The notes: generated by a model not told the origin, from the letters alone. 49,152 nucleotides of DNA from Alphaproteobacteria bacterium (GCA_030740435.1 JASLXG010000233.1:1-49152); one strand, 5' to 3'; counted from the first letter of the stretch, positions 9,505 through 19,637 are shown. Made by a program: numbers and translations.

Positions 9505-9766
9505 CCCGCATTTCTCACCGGGTCATGGCCTGCGCGGCGCTGTCGCGCCAACAGGGTAGGAGCGCTGCGCCGCGCGATGTGGGACATCGGGCAAGCAGCG
9601 CGACACACCCTGTCGGCGCGACAGCGCCGCCCGAAGGGTCGCCCCCAGCCGCGCGCCCGCTACAGAAAAGTACGAAGAACGTAGCCCCGCTACGATCTTC
9701 GGACTTTTCCTTCCGGATCGCATCACCTGGGGGCGACGCAGGCCGTGACCCGGTGAGAAATGCGGG
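9505..9766. repeat. Nested palindromic element B (three-way-junction fold), 262 bp
   Basis: The outer arms 9505-9534 and 9737-9766 are 30-bp inverted repeats with one mismatch. Arm 1 is 9534-9556 with 9608-9630 (23 bp, one mismatch), with a further GATGT/ACATC hairpin inside. Arm 2 is 9638-9648 with 9727-9737 (11 bp, perfect), enclosing 9666-9685 with 9689-9708 (20 bp, two mismatches). The element occupies every base between two convergent stop codons and could terminate transcription in both directions. GTAGGAGCG after the first half-arm resembles the core of REP sequences. Confidence 0.88.
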
Positions 9767-10762
<996 letters not shown>

Positions 10763-10848
10763 GGTGTATCCCCGGGGTGGACGTAGAGGCCAATTTACTG
10801 CGCATCGCCCGTTGATTACCATGGGCCGGCCAAGCCGGGGGAACGGAG

Positions 10849-13713
10849 ATGGCCAGCACCGTCGAGGAAGACCTCAGCCGAGAGGAATCCGAGGCCCGCA
10901 CCGCCCGGCTGCTCGAGGTCTGCCGCCAGCTCGTGCTCGAACTTCACCCGCACAAGGCGGCGACACTTGCCCTGGTCCTCGATAGTTCGCTGGAGCGTGA
11001 CCTCGGTCTCGACAGCCTGGGCCGGGTCGAGTTGCTCATGCGCCTCGAACAAGGCTTAGAGGTGCAGCTTCCGGAACAGCTCCTGGCCAGCGCCGAATCG
11101 CCGCGCGATCTCTTGCGCGCAGTCGCAAACGCCGGCCCGGCCCGGCCCCGGGGGCCGGCTCCGGAGGTGCTGCGCAGCGCCGAGCCGAGCCGGGCCGAGG
11201 CCCTGCCGCTGGGCGCCACGACGCTGGTCGAGATGCTCGACTGGCACGTGCTGACGCATCCCGACCGGCCCCACGTGCGCTTCCTGGCCGAGGACGGCTC
11301 CGAACACGAGATCAGCTACCGCGAGCTCCGCGAGCGGGCCCGCGAGGTGGCCGCCGGGCTGCGCCAGCGCGACGTCATGCCGGGGCAGGGGGTGGCCATC
11401 ATGCTGCCCACGGGGCTCGATTTCTTTTACGCCTTCTTCGGTATCCTGCTGGTTGGCGCCGTGCCGGTGCCCAACTACCCGCCGGCACGCTTGAGCCAGA
11501 TCGAGGACCATTTCAGGCGTCAGGCCGGCATCCTGGCCAACGCCCGCGTGCCGGTGCTGATCACCGTGCCCGAGGCCAAACCGCTGGCGCGCTATCTGCG
11601 CTCGCAAGTGCATGAGCTTGCCCAGGTCGTCACTGTCGACGATCTGCGCCAGCCGCCGGGCGACCAGCCCTGGCCGGTGGTCAAACCCGACGACCTGGCC
11701 TTTTTGCAGTACACCTCGGGCAGCACCGGAGCGCCCAAGGGCGTCATGCTGACGCATGCCAACCTGATGGCCAACGTGCGCGCCATGGGCCTGGCGCTGA
11801 AGGCCGATTCGACCGACGTCTTCGTCAGTTGGCTGCCGCTCTATCACGACATGGGCCTGATCGGCGCCTGGCTCGGCAGCATGTACCACGCCGTCAAACT
11901 GGTGGTGATGTCGCCGCTCACCTTCCTGGCCCACCCCGAGCGCTGGCTCTGGGTCATCCACGAACACCGCGGCTCGATCTCGGCGGCTCCCAATTTCGCC
12001 TATGAGCTCTGCACCCAGCGTATCGACGAGGCGGCTCTCGAAGGTCTCGATCTGGGCTCCTGGCGGATCGCCGCCAACGGTGCCGAGCCGGTGATTCCCG
12101 AAACCATGGAGGCCTTTATCGAACGCTTCGCACCTTATGGCTTCGAGGCGGCGAGCATGAAACCGGTCTACGGCCTGGCCGAGTCCTCGGTCGGCCTGGC
12201 TTTTCCGCCGCTCGAGCGCGGGCCGCTGGTCGACCGCATCCGGCGTGAGCCCTTCACTGCCGCCGGCCAGGCCATCCCGGCCGCCGAGGACGACGACAAT
12301 CCACTGGCCTTCGTGGCCTGTGGTCAACCGCTGCCGGGTCACGAGTTCCGCATCGTCGACGATGGCGGTCGCGAGTTGCCCGAGCGCCAGGAGGGGCGTC
12401 TGCAGTTTCGCGGCCCCTCCAGTACCAGCGGCTATTTCCGCAACCCCGAGGCCACGAAGGAGATGTTCGACGGCGACTGGATCGATACCGGCGACTTCGC
12501 CTACATGTGGGGGGGCGATGCTTTCCTCACCGGCCGGCGCAAGGACATCATCATCAAGGCCGGCCGCAACATCTATCCCCAGGAGGTGGAGCGCGCGGTA
12601 GGCGATCTCGACGATGTGCGCACCGGCTGCGTCGCCGTCTTCGGCTACGCCGACGCCCACAGCGGCACCGAGCGCCTGGTGGTGATGGCCGAAACCCGCC
12701 TCGAGGACGCCGCCCCGCGCCAGCAACTGGAGAGAGACATCGAAGGCATCGTCAGCGACCTCTTGGGGGCGCCGCCCGACGACGTCGCTCTGGTGCCGCC
12801 CCAGGCGGTGCTCAAGACCTCGAGCGGCAAGATCCGCCGCGCCGCCTGTCGCGACCTCTACCGCAGCGGCGCGGCGGACAAGGGCCGGGGCGCCGTGTGG
12901 CTGCAATTCGCCCGCCTGGCCGGCGCCAGCCTGGTGCCCGAGGCCCGCCGCCTGTTGCGCCGCGGCGGCGACTATCTCTATGCCGGCTGGTGGTGGCTGG
13001 TCATCGCCCTGGCTGCCGTCTTGCTCTGGCCCGTGCTGACGGTGTTGCCCTGGCGGCGCTTCAACCAGGGGCTTTTGCGCCAGATGGCGCGCCTTGTCTT
13101 CGGCCTCACCGGAACGCCGCTGAAGGTGCGCGGGCTCGACGAACTGCCCCCGGGCACCGCCATCATCTGTAGCAACCACGCCAGCTACATCGATCCTCTG
13201 GTGCTGGCGGCAGCGTTGCCCAGGTCCTTCGGTTTCGTGGCCAAGGGCGAGCTCAGATCGAACCTATTGATCCGGCTGTTTCTCGATCATCTCGGGGTGT
13301 TTTTCGTCGAGCGCTTCGACCCCCGGCAGGGCGTCGAGGACACTGGCCAGATCTTGGCGACGGTCAAAGCAGGGACCTCGATCGCGCTCTTTCCCGAAGG
13401 CACGCTGACGCGAATGCCGGGGCTGCTGCCGTTCCGCATGGGCGCCTTCCAGATGGCGGCGGAGGGGCGGATACCGGTAGTAACCGTGGCCATCCGGGGC
13501 AGCCGCTACGTGCTGCGCGACGGCACCTGGTTCCCCCGCCGCGGCAGCCTCACCGTAAGCGTCAGCGAAAGCGTCGAGCCCGACGGTGCCGATTGGGCCG
13601 CCGCCATCCGGCTGCGCGACGCGGTGCGCGAAAAAATGCTGCGTACTTGCGGCGAGCCGGATCTGGCTTACGAGACCAGCCAGGGCGCCTACCAGGATGG
13701 CGGAAAAAACTGA
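10849..13713 (+). CDS. ACP - acyl-AMP ligase - PlsC acyltransferase fusion protein
   Basis: The 954-residue protein contains three modules. Residues ~20-95 form an acyl carrier domain with GLDSLGRVEL, where Ser56 would carry phosphopantetheine. Residues ~120-690 form an AMP-forming fatty acyl ligase of the FAAL/FadD type (YTSGSTGAPKG near 286, SWLPLYHDMGL near 328, and GRRKDIIIKAGRNIYP near 562). A hydrophobic segment near 720-742 precedes a PlsC-type acyltransferase (NHASYID near 775, FPEGTLTR near 848). It could activate a fatty acid, load it on its own carrier and transfer it to a lipid at the membrane, much as E. coli Aas does with separate ACP. That pathway is inference. GGGGAACGG precedes ATG 10849. 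Confidence 0.88.
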   Translation: MASTVEEDLSREESEARTARLLEVCRQLVLELHPHKAATLALVLDSSLERDLGLDSLGRVELLMRLEQGLEVQLPEQLLASAESPRDLLRAVANAGPARPRGPAPEVLRSAEPSRAEALPLGATTLVEMLDWHVLTHPDRPHVRFLAEDGSEHEISYRELRERAREVAAGLRQRDVMPGQGVAIMLPTGLDFFYAFFGILLVGAVPVPNYPPARLSQIEDHFRRQAGILANARVPVLITVPEAKPLARYLRSQVHELAQVVTVDDLRQPPGDQPWPVVKPDDLAFLQYTSGSTGAPKGVMLTHANLMANVRAMGLALKADSTDVFVSWLPLYHDMGLIGAWLGSMYHAVKLVVMSPLTFLAHPERWLWVIHEHRGSISAAPNFAYELCTQRIDEAALEGLDLGSWRIAANGAEPVIPETMEAFIERFAPYGFEAASMKPVYGLAESSVGLAFPPLERGPLVDRIRREPFTAAGQAIPAAEDDDNPLAFVACGQPLPGHEFRIVDDGGRELPERQEGRLQFRGPSSTSGYFRNPEATKEMFDGDWIDTGDFAYMWGGDAFLTGRRKDIIIKAGRNIYPQEVERAVGDLDDVRTGCVAVFGYADAHSGTERLVVMAETRLEDAAPRQQLERDIEGIVSDLLGAPPDDVALVPPQAVLKTSSGKIRRAACRDLYRSGAADKGRGAVWLQFARLAGASLVPEARRLLRRGGDYLYAGWWWLVIALAAVLLWPVLTVLPWRRFNQGLLRQMARLVFGLTGTPLKVRGLDELPPGTAIICSNHASYIDPLVLAAALPRSFGFVAKGELRSNLLIRLFLDHLGVFFVERFDPRQGVEDTGQILATVKAGTSIALFPEGTLTRMPGLLPFRMGAFQMAAEGRIPVVTVAIRGSRYVLRDGTWFPRRGSLTVSVSESVEPDGADWAAAIRLRDAVREKMLRTCGEPDLAYETSQGAYQDGGKN

Positions 13714-13725
13714 ACGGAGGTCACC

Positions 13726-14775
13726 ATGCCCATCTTCTCCTCGCCCGCCTACGACGACCACGAAGAGGTCCACTTCTTCAACGACCGGGCGACCGGCTTG
13801 CGCGCCATCATCGCCATCCACGACACCACCCTGGGCCCGGCCGCCGGGGGCTGCCGCATGAAGACCTATGCCAGCGAACAGGACGCCATTGTTGATGCGC
13901 TGAGGCTGGCGCGCGGCATGACCTACAAGGCGGTGATGGCCGATCTGCCCTATGGCGGCGGCAAAAGCGTCATCATCGGCGATCCCCACAGGGACAAGAC
14001 GGAAGCGCTTTTCCGCGCCTTTGGCCGGGCCGTGGAATCTTTGGCCGGGCGCTACCACACCGGCGAGGACATGGGCGTGACCATGCAGGACATGGATTGG
14101 GCGGCCCAGGAATCCGCCTACGTCCACGGCACCAGCGCCAGCCAGGCCCAGGATCCCTCGCCCGATACCGCCGTCGGTGTGTTGGCCGGCATCCAGGCGG
14201 CGGTCCGGCATAAGCTCGGGCGCCACGACCTCAAAGGTCTTGGCGTCGCCGTCCAGGGGCTGGGCAACGTCGGCTATCATCTTTGCCGTCTGCTGGCGGC
14301 CGAGGGTGCGCGCCTGAGCGTGGCCGACGTCGATGACGAATTGGTGGCGCGCTGCGTCGCCGAATTCGAGGCGGTGGCCATGCCGCCCGACGAGATTTAC
14401 GCCGTCGATGCCGAGGTCTTCGCGCCCTGCGCCATGGGCGCCATCCTCAACGACCAAACCATCGGCCGGCTGGAATGCGACATCGTCGCCGACTCGGCCA
14501 ACAACCAGTTGCTCGAGGAGCGCCACGGCCAGGCCCTGAGCCAGGCCGGCATTCTTTATGCCCCCGATTACGTCATCAACGCCGGCGGCTTCATCAGCAT
14601 CGCCGACGAGATGGTGGCCGGCCGGCGCGACGAACAGCGCGTGCTGCGCCGCCTCCATGGCATCGGCGACTTGCTGGGCGAAATCTTCGTCCGGGCGGCG
14701 GCGGAAGGGCAGGCGACCGGCGACATCGCCGATGCCATGGCCCGTGAAAAGCTGGCCGCCAAGCGGGCCGGATAG
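13726..14775 (+). CDS. Glu/Leu/Phe/Val dehydrogenase, leucine-dehydrogenase-like
   Basis: The 349-residue enzyme starts with the leucine dehydrogenase hallmark IIAIHDTTLGPAAGGCRM and has Lys68 and Lys80 (GMTYKAVMADLPYGGGKSV) at the same numbers as the substrate and catalytic lysines of Bacillus LeuDH. GLGNVGYHL around residue 185 is the NAD-binding turn. It would oxidatively deaminate branched-chain or aromatic amino acids to 2-oxo acids, or run in reverse. GGAGG lies before ATG 13726, 12 bp after the ACP-ligase fusion, so the two are probably co-transcribed. Substrate preference between Leu, Val and Phe cannot be read from the sequence. Confidence 0.9.
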   Translation: MPIFSSPAYDDHEEVHFFNDRATGLRAIIAIHDTTLGPAAGGCRMKTYASEQDAIVDALRLARGMTYKAVMADLPYGGGKSVIIGDPHRDKTEALFRAFGRAVESLAGRYHTGEDMGVTMQDMDWAAQESAYVHGTSASQAQDPSPDTAVGVLAGIQAAVRHKLGRHDLKGLGVAVQGLGNVGYHLCRLLAAEGARLSVADVDDELVARCVAEFEAVAMPPDEIYAVDAEVFAPCAMGAILNDQTIGRLECDIVADSANNQLLEERHGQALSQAGILYAPDYVINAGGFISIADEMVAGRRDEQRVLRRLHGIGDLLGEIFVRAAAEGQATGDIADAMAREKLAAKRAG

Positions 14776-14784
14776 ACGGCCCAA

Positions 14785-15480
14785 TCAGCCTTCGGCGTTG
14801 TCGCGCTCGTATTGCAGTGCCTGGGCGAACGAGGCCAGGTCCTCCAAGAGGTCCATCAGCGGGCTGGTGTGGTAGCTGATGATGCCGGCCGCTGTCTGGG
14901 GCAGCACCAGGCCCGAGCGCGTGGCCCGGCTGCAGGCTGCCTGCAATGCGGCGGCGGAGGGGTAGGGGTCGGGCACCATGGCCTGTTTGAGGGCACGCCA
15001 GCCGCTGGCCAACTGTTCCTCGACGCTGTCGCCAGTGTCCAGCATCCGTCGGTCGATACGCAACATGGTGGCGATCAGGGTGACTTCCTCGGGTGTCAGC
15101 GCGGCGATGATGTCGGCATACACCAGATAACGGTCCGGCGTGGTGTCGCCGGACAACACGGTGGCGATCATGATGCGGGCCAGGAGGCGCAGGTTGACCC
15201 GGGCGGCGCCCTCCAGGGCGGCGCGGCGGTAGCGGTAGATGGCGGCGTAGACGGCATCGTCGTTGGCCACCAACAGCTCTTTTTCGGCCCGGGCGTTGAG
15301 TTCCTCGACCACCACCGTCCGGCCCTTGGTGTCGCGGTGGTGCAGCAGGTCATGGATGCCGCTGGTCAGCATGCCGGCCCCGGCCGCCGTACTGGCATCG
15401 ACCCCCTCGGGGGGCTGATCGAAATAGAGCTCGACGTAGGCCGCCAGGTTTTGCGTCGAGGTGGGCACGTCGGATGACAT
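14785..15480 (-). CDS. Uncharacterised helical protein
   Basis: The 231-residue protein is not recognised. It looks soluble and mostly helical, without a signal peptide, membrane span, Cys cluster or nucleotide motif. Notable stretches are the GMLTSGIHDLLHHRD segment near residue 36, the long helix RYRRAALEGAARVNLRLLAR near 103, and LTPEEVTLIATMLRIDRRML near 137. ATG 15480 has TGAGGAA eight bases upstream. It converges on the dehydrogenase gene with only nine bases between stops and diverges from the amidase. Codon use resembles its neighbours, so it is probably a real gene. Confidence 0.75.
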   Translation of the reverse strand: MSSDVPTSTQNLAAYVELYFDQPPEGVDASTAAGAGMLTSGIHDLLHHRDTKGRTVVVEELNARAEKELLVANDDAVYAAIYRYRRAALEGAARVNLRLLARIMIATVLSGDTTPDRYLVYADIIAALTPEEVTLIATMLRIDRRMLDTGDSVEEQLASGWRALKQAMVPDPYPSAAALQAACSRATRSGLVLPQTAAGIISYHTSPLMDLLEDLASFAQALQYERDNAEG

Positions 15481-15632
15481 TGGGTTTCCTCAAGGGCTGA
15501 TGGCGGGCATCGTCTGGTTCTTCTGATACCTGGGCCGGGGCGGTGGCGCAAGCCGGTGCCGCTTGCACGATTGGCGCCCGGCCGCAACAATGGTGCAGCC
15601 GAACGGCTTGGCGAAATCTTGGGAGAAGACGT

Positions 15633-17045
15633 GTGTCGGAAGATCTTTGTTACCTGTCGGCCAGCGAACTGCTGCGGCGTTATGGCGAAAAGTCGCTCTC
15701 ACCCGTCGACGTCACCCAGGCCACGCTGGCCCGCATCGAGCGCTACGACGGTGCCATCAACGCCTACTGCCTGGTCGCCGAAGACGAAGCCCTGGCCGCG
15801 GCCCGCCTGTCGGAGGATCGTTGGAACCGGGGCCAGCCGCTGGGCCTGGTGGACGGCGTACCGACCTCGATCAAGGACCTCAACGCCGCCAAGGGCTGGC
15901 CGCTCCGCAAGGGCTCGCGCACCGTGGCGGCCGATCAGCCCAGCGACGAAGACACACCCATGGTGGCCCGCCTGCGCGAGCAGGGCGCCGTCTTTCTGGG
16001 CAAGACCACGACACCCGAGTTCGGCTGGAAGGGCATCACCGACAGCCCATTGACCGGCATCACGCGCAATCCCTGGAATACCGAATGCACGCCCGGCGGC
16101 TCCTCCGGGGGCGCCGCGGCGGCCCTGGCGGCCGGCTTCTGTGCCCTGGCTACCGGCGGTGACGGCGGCGGCTCGATCCGTATCCCCTCGGGCTTCAGCG
16201 GCACCTTCGGCATCAAGGCTCAGTTCGGCCGCGTGCCGGCCTATCCCGCCAGCCCCTACAACACCCTCAGCCACCCCGGGCCGATGGCCCGCACCGTCGA
16301 GGACGCGGCCCTGATGCTGACGGTGGTCACCCAGCCCGATGCGCGCGATTGGCTGGCGCTCGAATACCACGGCAGCGATTGGCGCGATGGTCTCGATGAC
16401 GGGGTCGCCGGCCTGCGCATCGGTTTCAGCCCCGATTTGGGCTACGGCCGGGTCGACGCCCAGGTCGCCGACCGCGTGGCCAAGGCGGCCCAGGCCTTGG
16501 CCGAGCTTGGCGCCCACGTCGAAGAAGTTGCGCCGCCCTTCGCCGATCCCACCGAGGCCTTCCGCACCATCTGGTGGGTGGCCTCGGCCAACGCCATGCG
16601 CGATTTTTCGCCGGCCCAGATGGCCGAGCTCGAGCCCGATCTCGCCGACATCTGCGAACAGGGCCGGCGTATCGACCTGATCGAATACCTGCGCGCCGTC
16701 GATTGCCGCGCCGAGGTAGGCCTGGCCATGAAGACCTTCGGCCAGACCTACGACCTTTTGCTGACGCCCTCGCTGGCGGTGCCGGCGTTCGCGGCGGGGA
16801 AGCTTTCGCCCTGGCCGGACGACGGCTTCAAGTGGCTCTCCTGGACGCCTTTCAGCTATCCCTTCAACATGACCGGACAGCCGGCCGCCAGCGTGCCCTG
16901 CGGCTTCACCGACGAAGGCCTGCCGGTGGGCCTGCAGATCGTCGGCCGGGCCTACGAGGAAGCCACCGTGCTGCGCGCCGCCCGAGCCTACGAGACAGCC
17001 CATCCCTTTCACCTGCAACGTCCCTCCCTGGCGGAACCGGAATAG
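15633..17045 (+). CDS. Amidase-signature family hydrolase
   Basis: The 470-residue protein has the full Ser-cisSer-Lys triad: Lys81 (PTSIKDL), Ser157/158 (PGGSSGG) and Ser181 (GGDGGGSIRIPSG). These enzymes hydrolyse amides, and related GatA subunits act in tRNA amidation. The absence of gatB and gatC neighbours and the C-terminal region argue for a stand-alone amidase. GTG 15633 was chosen because GGGAGAA lies seven bases upstream and the family N-terminus begins there; a longer open frame to 15543 is unconvincing. The methyltransferase gene follows after 5 bp. Confidence 0.88.
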   Translation: MSEDLCYLSASELLRRYGEKSLSPVDVTQATLARIERYDGAINAYCLVAEDEALAAARLSEDRWNRGQPLGLVDGVPTSIKDLNAAKGWPLRKGSRTVAADQPSDEDTPMVARLREQGAVFLGKTTTPEFGWKGITDSPLTGITRNPWNTECTPGGSSGGAAAALAAGFCALATGGDGGGSIRIPSGFSGTFGIKAQFGRVPAYPASPYNTLSHPGPMARTVEDAALMLTVVTQPDARDWLALEYHGSDWRDGLDDGVAGLRIGFSPDLGYGRVDAQVADRVAKAAQALAELGAHVEEVAPPFADPTEAFRTIWWVASANAMRDFSPAQMAELEPDLADICEQGRRIDLIEYLRAVDCRAEVGLAMKTFGQTYDLLLTPSLAVPAFAAGKLSPWPDDGFKWLSWTPFSYPFNMTGQPAASVPCGFTDEGLPVGLQIVGRAYEEATVLRAARAYETAHPFHLQRPSLAEPE

Positions 17046-17050
17046 CAACG

Positions 17051-17752
17051 ATGTCTGAACGCAAAACCCTCGAGGCCGCCAGCGATATCGAGGCTCTCGA
17101 TCAACTGCTCGAGGTGGCCGGCCTGGATCTGGTCGACGTGGGCTGCGGCGCTGGCAAGCTGAGCCGCGAATTGGCCCAGCGCGGCGCCCGTGTGCTGGGT
17201 GTCGATCCCGATGCCATCCAGGCCGCCAAGAACCGCGAGGCCCCGGCCGAGGAGGGATTGCGCTTTGCCGAGGCGCCGGCCATCGCCTTGCCGCTGGACG
17301 ACGGCAGCCAGGACGGCGTGATCATGTCGCGCTCGCTCCACCACATGGCTATCGACGAGATGGAGCCGGCACTGCGCGAGGCGGTGCGCGTGCTCAGGCG
17401 AAGCGGTTTTCTCTATGTGCTCGAGCCCGATTACTCCGGCAGCTACTGGGATCTGCAGAAGTCCTTCAATAACGAATCACCGGCCCGTCTGGCCGCGCTC
17501 GAGATCTTGGACCGGGCGGCGCCTGCGCTGTTTGGCGAGATGCAGGAATATTGGTACGACTTGTCGATGAGCTTCGCCGACTTCGAGACCTACCTAGAAG
17601 CCACGCTCAGCCGCACCCATGTCAAGTTCGAGCGCCACCGGGTCGACACGCCGGAAGTGCGGGCGCGTTTCGAGGCGGCGCGTGGCGAGGACGGCCACCG
17701 CTTTGCCCAGCCCGTGCGCCTGCGCCTCTATCGCGGCATCAATAATGGCTGA
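17051..17752 (+). CDS. Class I SAM-dependent methyltransferase
   Basis: The 233-residue protein shows motif I LVDVGCGAGKLSREL (about residues 26-40), the acidic end of strand 2 in VLGVDPDA, and the motif IV/V region DGVIMSRSLHHMAIDEM, as in UbiE/Methyltransf_11 proteins. The substrate is unknown. It follows the amidase by 5 bp and overlaps the nnr gene start by 8 bp, so the three genes are probably one transcript. A reading frame extending far upstream inside the amidase is a shadow; ATG 17051 is the first start after the amidase stop. Confidence 0.88.
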   Translation: MSERKTLEAASDIEALDQLLEVAGLDLVDVGCGAGKLSRELAQRGARVLGVDPDAIQAAKNREAPAEEGLRFAEAPAIALPLDDGSQDGVIMSRSLHHMAIDEMEPALREAVRVLRRSGFLYVLEPDYSGSYWDLQKSFNNESPARLAALEILDRAAPALFGEMQEYWYDLSMSFADFETYLEATLSRTHVKFERHRVDTPEVRARFEAARGEDGHRFAQPVRLRLYRGINNG

Positions 17753-19244
17753 AAGCGGCTGGTTGAGCCAGGCGCTGCTGACGGTCGAGGACATCTATCG
17801 GGCCGACGCCGCGGCCATCGCCGGCGGTGTGCCCGGGATCGAGCTGATGGAGGCCGCGGGGGCCGGCGTCGCCGCCGAGATCACCCGGCGCTGGCCGGCC
17901 CAGAGCGCCGCCATCCTGACTGGGCCGGGCAACAACGGCGGCGACGGATTCGTGGTGGCCAGGCTGCTGGCGGAGGCGGGCTGGCAGGTGCGCCTTGGCC
18001 TGTTGGGCCCGGTCGAGGCGCTGGAGGGCGACGCCGCGGCCATGGCGGCGCGCTGGACGGGCCCGGTCGAGGCCCTGGAGCCGGCGCTGCTGGAGGGCTG
18101 CACCCTGGTGGTCGACGCCGTCTTCGGGGCCGGTCTGGCGCGCGATGTCGGCGGCCTGGCGGCCGAGACTTTGCGATCTGTGGGCGAGCGCGGCCTCGTT
18201 TGCGTCGCCGTCGATATGCCCAGCGGCGTCTCGGGTGACACCGGCGCGGTGCTGGGTACTGCCGCGCCAGCCGCCCTGACGGTGACGTTTTGTCGGCCCA
18301 AGCCTGGCCATTTGCTGCAGCCGGGAGGGGCGCTTTGCGGCGAGACCGTGGTTGTCGACATCGGCATCGCCGACGACGTGGTGGCGAAGATCGCCCCGCG
18401 GGCCGCCGCCAACCATCCCGATCTCTGGCTGGCCGACTATCCCTGGCCGCAAGCAGGGCAGCACAAGTATGGCCGCGGCCACGCCGTGGTGGTGAGCGGC
18501 GGCCCGGCCACCACCGGAGCCGCCCGCCTGGCCGCCCGGGGAGCGCTGCGCAGCGGTGCCGGGGTGGTCACGGTGGCCGGGCCGCCGGCGGCCTTGATCG
18601 TCAACGCCAGCCAACTCACGGCGGTCATGACGGCGAGCTTCGATGGCGCCGAGGAACTGGCCCGTTTTTTGGCCGAGCGCCGTCGCAACGCCGTATTGCT
18701 GGGGCCGGGCAACGGGGTTGGTAAGGCCACCCGCGAGAACGTCCTGGCGGCCCTGGCCGGGAGGGCGGCCGTGGTTCTCGATGCCGACGCCCTGACAACT
18801 TTCGCCGAGCATCCCGAGGCCCTGTTCGCGGCTTTGCGCGAGGACGTCGTGCTGACGCCGCACGGCGGCGAATTCGCGCGGCTTTTCGCCGACTTGGCTG
18901 GGCCCCACGGCGGCGACAAGCTGGCCGCCACGCGGGCCGCCGCCGCTCGTTCAGGCGCCGTGGTGCTGCACAAGGGCCCCGACACGGTGATCGCCGAGCC
19001 CGGCGGCCGGGCCGTGATCAATGCCAACGCGCCGCCTGAGTTGGCCACCGCGGGGTCAGGCGACGTGCTGGCCGGCTTGGTGCTCGGATTTCTGGCCCAG
19101 GGGCTGCCGGCCTTCACGGCGGCCTGCGTGGCAACCTGGCTGCACGGCGCCGCCGCCGCCGCCTTCGGGCCCGGCCTGATCGCCGAGGACCTGGAGCGCT
19201 CGCTGCCGGCGGTGCTGCGAAATCTGCAACGTGAAGAATTTTAG
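17745..19244 (+). CDS. nnr: Bifunctional NAD(P)HX epimerase / ADP-dependent NAD(P)HX dehydratase
   Basis: The 499-residue protein joins an N-terminal YjeF_N epimerase (GPGNNGGDGFVVARLL near residue 62) and a C-terminal carbohydrate-kinase-like dehydratase (HGGEFARLF near 371, NAPPELATAGSGDVLAGLVL near 429). Together they repair hydrated NADH and NADPH. The length matches bacterial Nnr fusions. ATG 17745 overlaps the methyltransferase stop region by 8 bp and sits exactly where the family N-terminus (LLTVEDIYRADA) begins. It is the last gene of its run; an AT-rich stretch follows. Confidence 0.93.
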   Translation: MAESGWLSQALLTVEDIYRADAAAIAGGVPGIELMEAAGAGVAAEITRRWPAQSAAILTGPGNNGGDGFVVARLLAEAGWQVRLGLLGPVEALEGDAAAMAARWTGPVEALEPALLEGCTLVVDAVFGAGLARDVGGLAAETLRSVGERGLVCVAVDMPSGVSGDTGAVLGTAAPAALTVTFCRPKPGHLLQPGGALCGETVVVDIGIADDVVAKIAPRAAANHPDLWLADYPWPQAGQHKYGRGHAVVVSGGPATTGAARLAARGALRSGAGVVTVAGPPAALIVNASQLTAVMTASFDGAEELARFLAERRRNAVLLGPGNGVGKATRENVLAALAGRAAVVLDADALTTFAEHPEALFAALREDVVLTPHGGEFARLFADLAGPHGGDKLAATRAAAARSGAVVLHKGPDTVIAEPGGRAVINANAPPELATAGSGDVLAGLVLGFLAQGLPAFTAACVATWLHGAAAAAFGPGLIAEDLERSLPAVLRNLQREEF

Positions 19245-19329
19245 GTATTTTTTTCAGAAAGTATTCGAAAGTAATACGTTAAAGATAAACGATAGTTTCG
19301 CCGACCGTCTTGAATAAAATGGTTAATTT

Positions 19330-19361
19330 CCCCAAATATAGAATTACAATAATTTGGGGAG
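19330..19361 (+). promoter_or_regulatory. Hairpin sequestering the Shine-Dalgarno of the small gene at 19368
   Basis: CCCCAAAT (19330-19337) pairs perfectly with ATTTGGGG (19352-19359) around a 14-base loop. The right strand contains most of the GGGGAG that would serve as the Shine-Dalgarno of the ATG at 19368. In the mRNA the ribosome site would be partly hidden, as in RNA thermometers or protein-binding leaders; as DNA the same symmetry could be an operator. It lies in a 123-bp AT-rich stretch (19245-19367) unlike the rest of the window. Confidence 0.5.
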
Positions 19362-19367
19362 AGCATC

Positions 19368-19637
19368 ATGATGCATTTACTGCGACGCAAACCAAGGCAT
19401 TTCGACGAAGTCGCCGTGGGCGGCCTTTATCATCGTCTCCTCGCCACCAACGTCAGCGAGACGGCGGAGATCGTGGCCCTGGCCGAAGACGCCTATGGCG
19501 TGCCCCATGTGCGCTTCGAATTGACCGCCCACCTCTCTGGCAAGATCCTCGATACCGGCCAGCGCACCCTGGCCACCGCCGCTTTCCTGGCCGATTTTCG
19601 CCCGGGTCCGCCGCAGGAATTGGCCGCGGCCAGTTGA
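19368..19637 (+). CDS. Small conserved-looking hypothetical protein (89 aa)
   Basis: The function is not recognised. The 89-residue protein has a basic start (LLRRKPRHF), a GGLYHRLL stretch, then alternating beta-like segments (AEIVALAEDAYGVPHVRFEL) and RTLATAAFLADF. It looks like a small single-domain cytoplasmic protein with an SH3-like or similar beta fold. GGGGAG six bases before ATG 19368 supports the start; ATG 19371 is also possible. The coding part has the normal G+C of the window, while both flanks are AT-rich, suggesting an independently regulated single gene. It stands alone between nnr and malonyl-CoA decarboxylase. Confidence 0.7.
   Translation: MMHLLRRKPRHFDEVAVGGLYHRLLATNVSETAEIVALAEDAYGVPHVRFELTAHLSGKILDTGQRTLATAAFLADFRPGPPQELAAAS

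Noticed and set aside
15543-15632. An extended N-terminus for the amidase
   Set aside because: The extra 30 residues have no amidase similarity, and a better start (GTG 15633 with GGGAGAA) exists.
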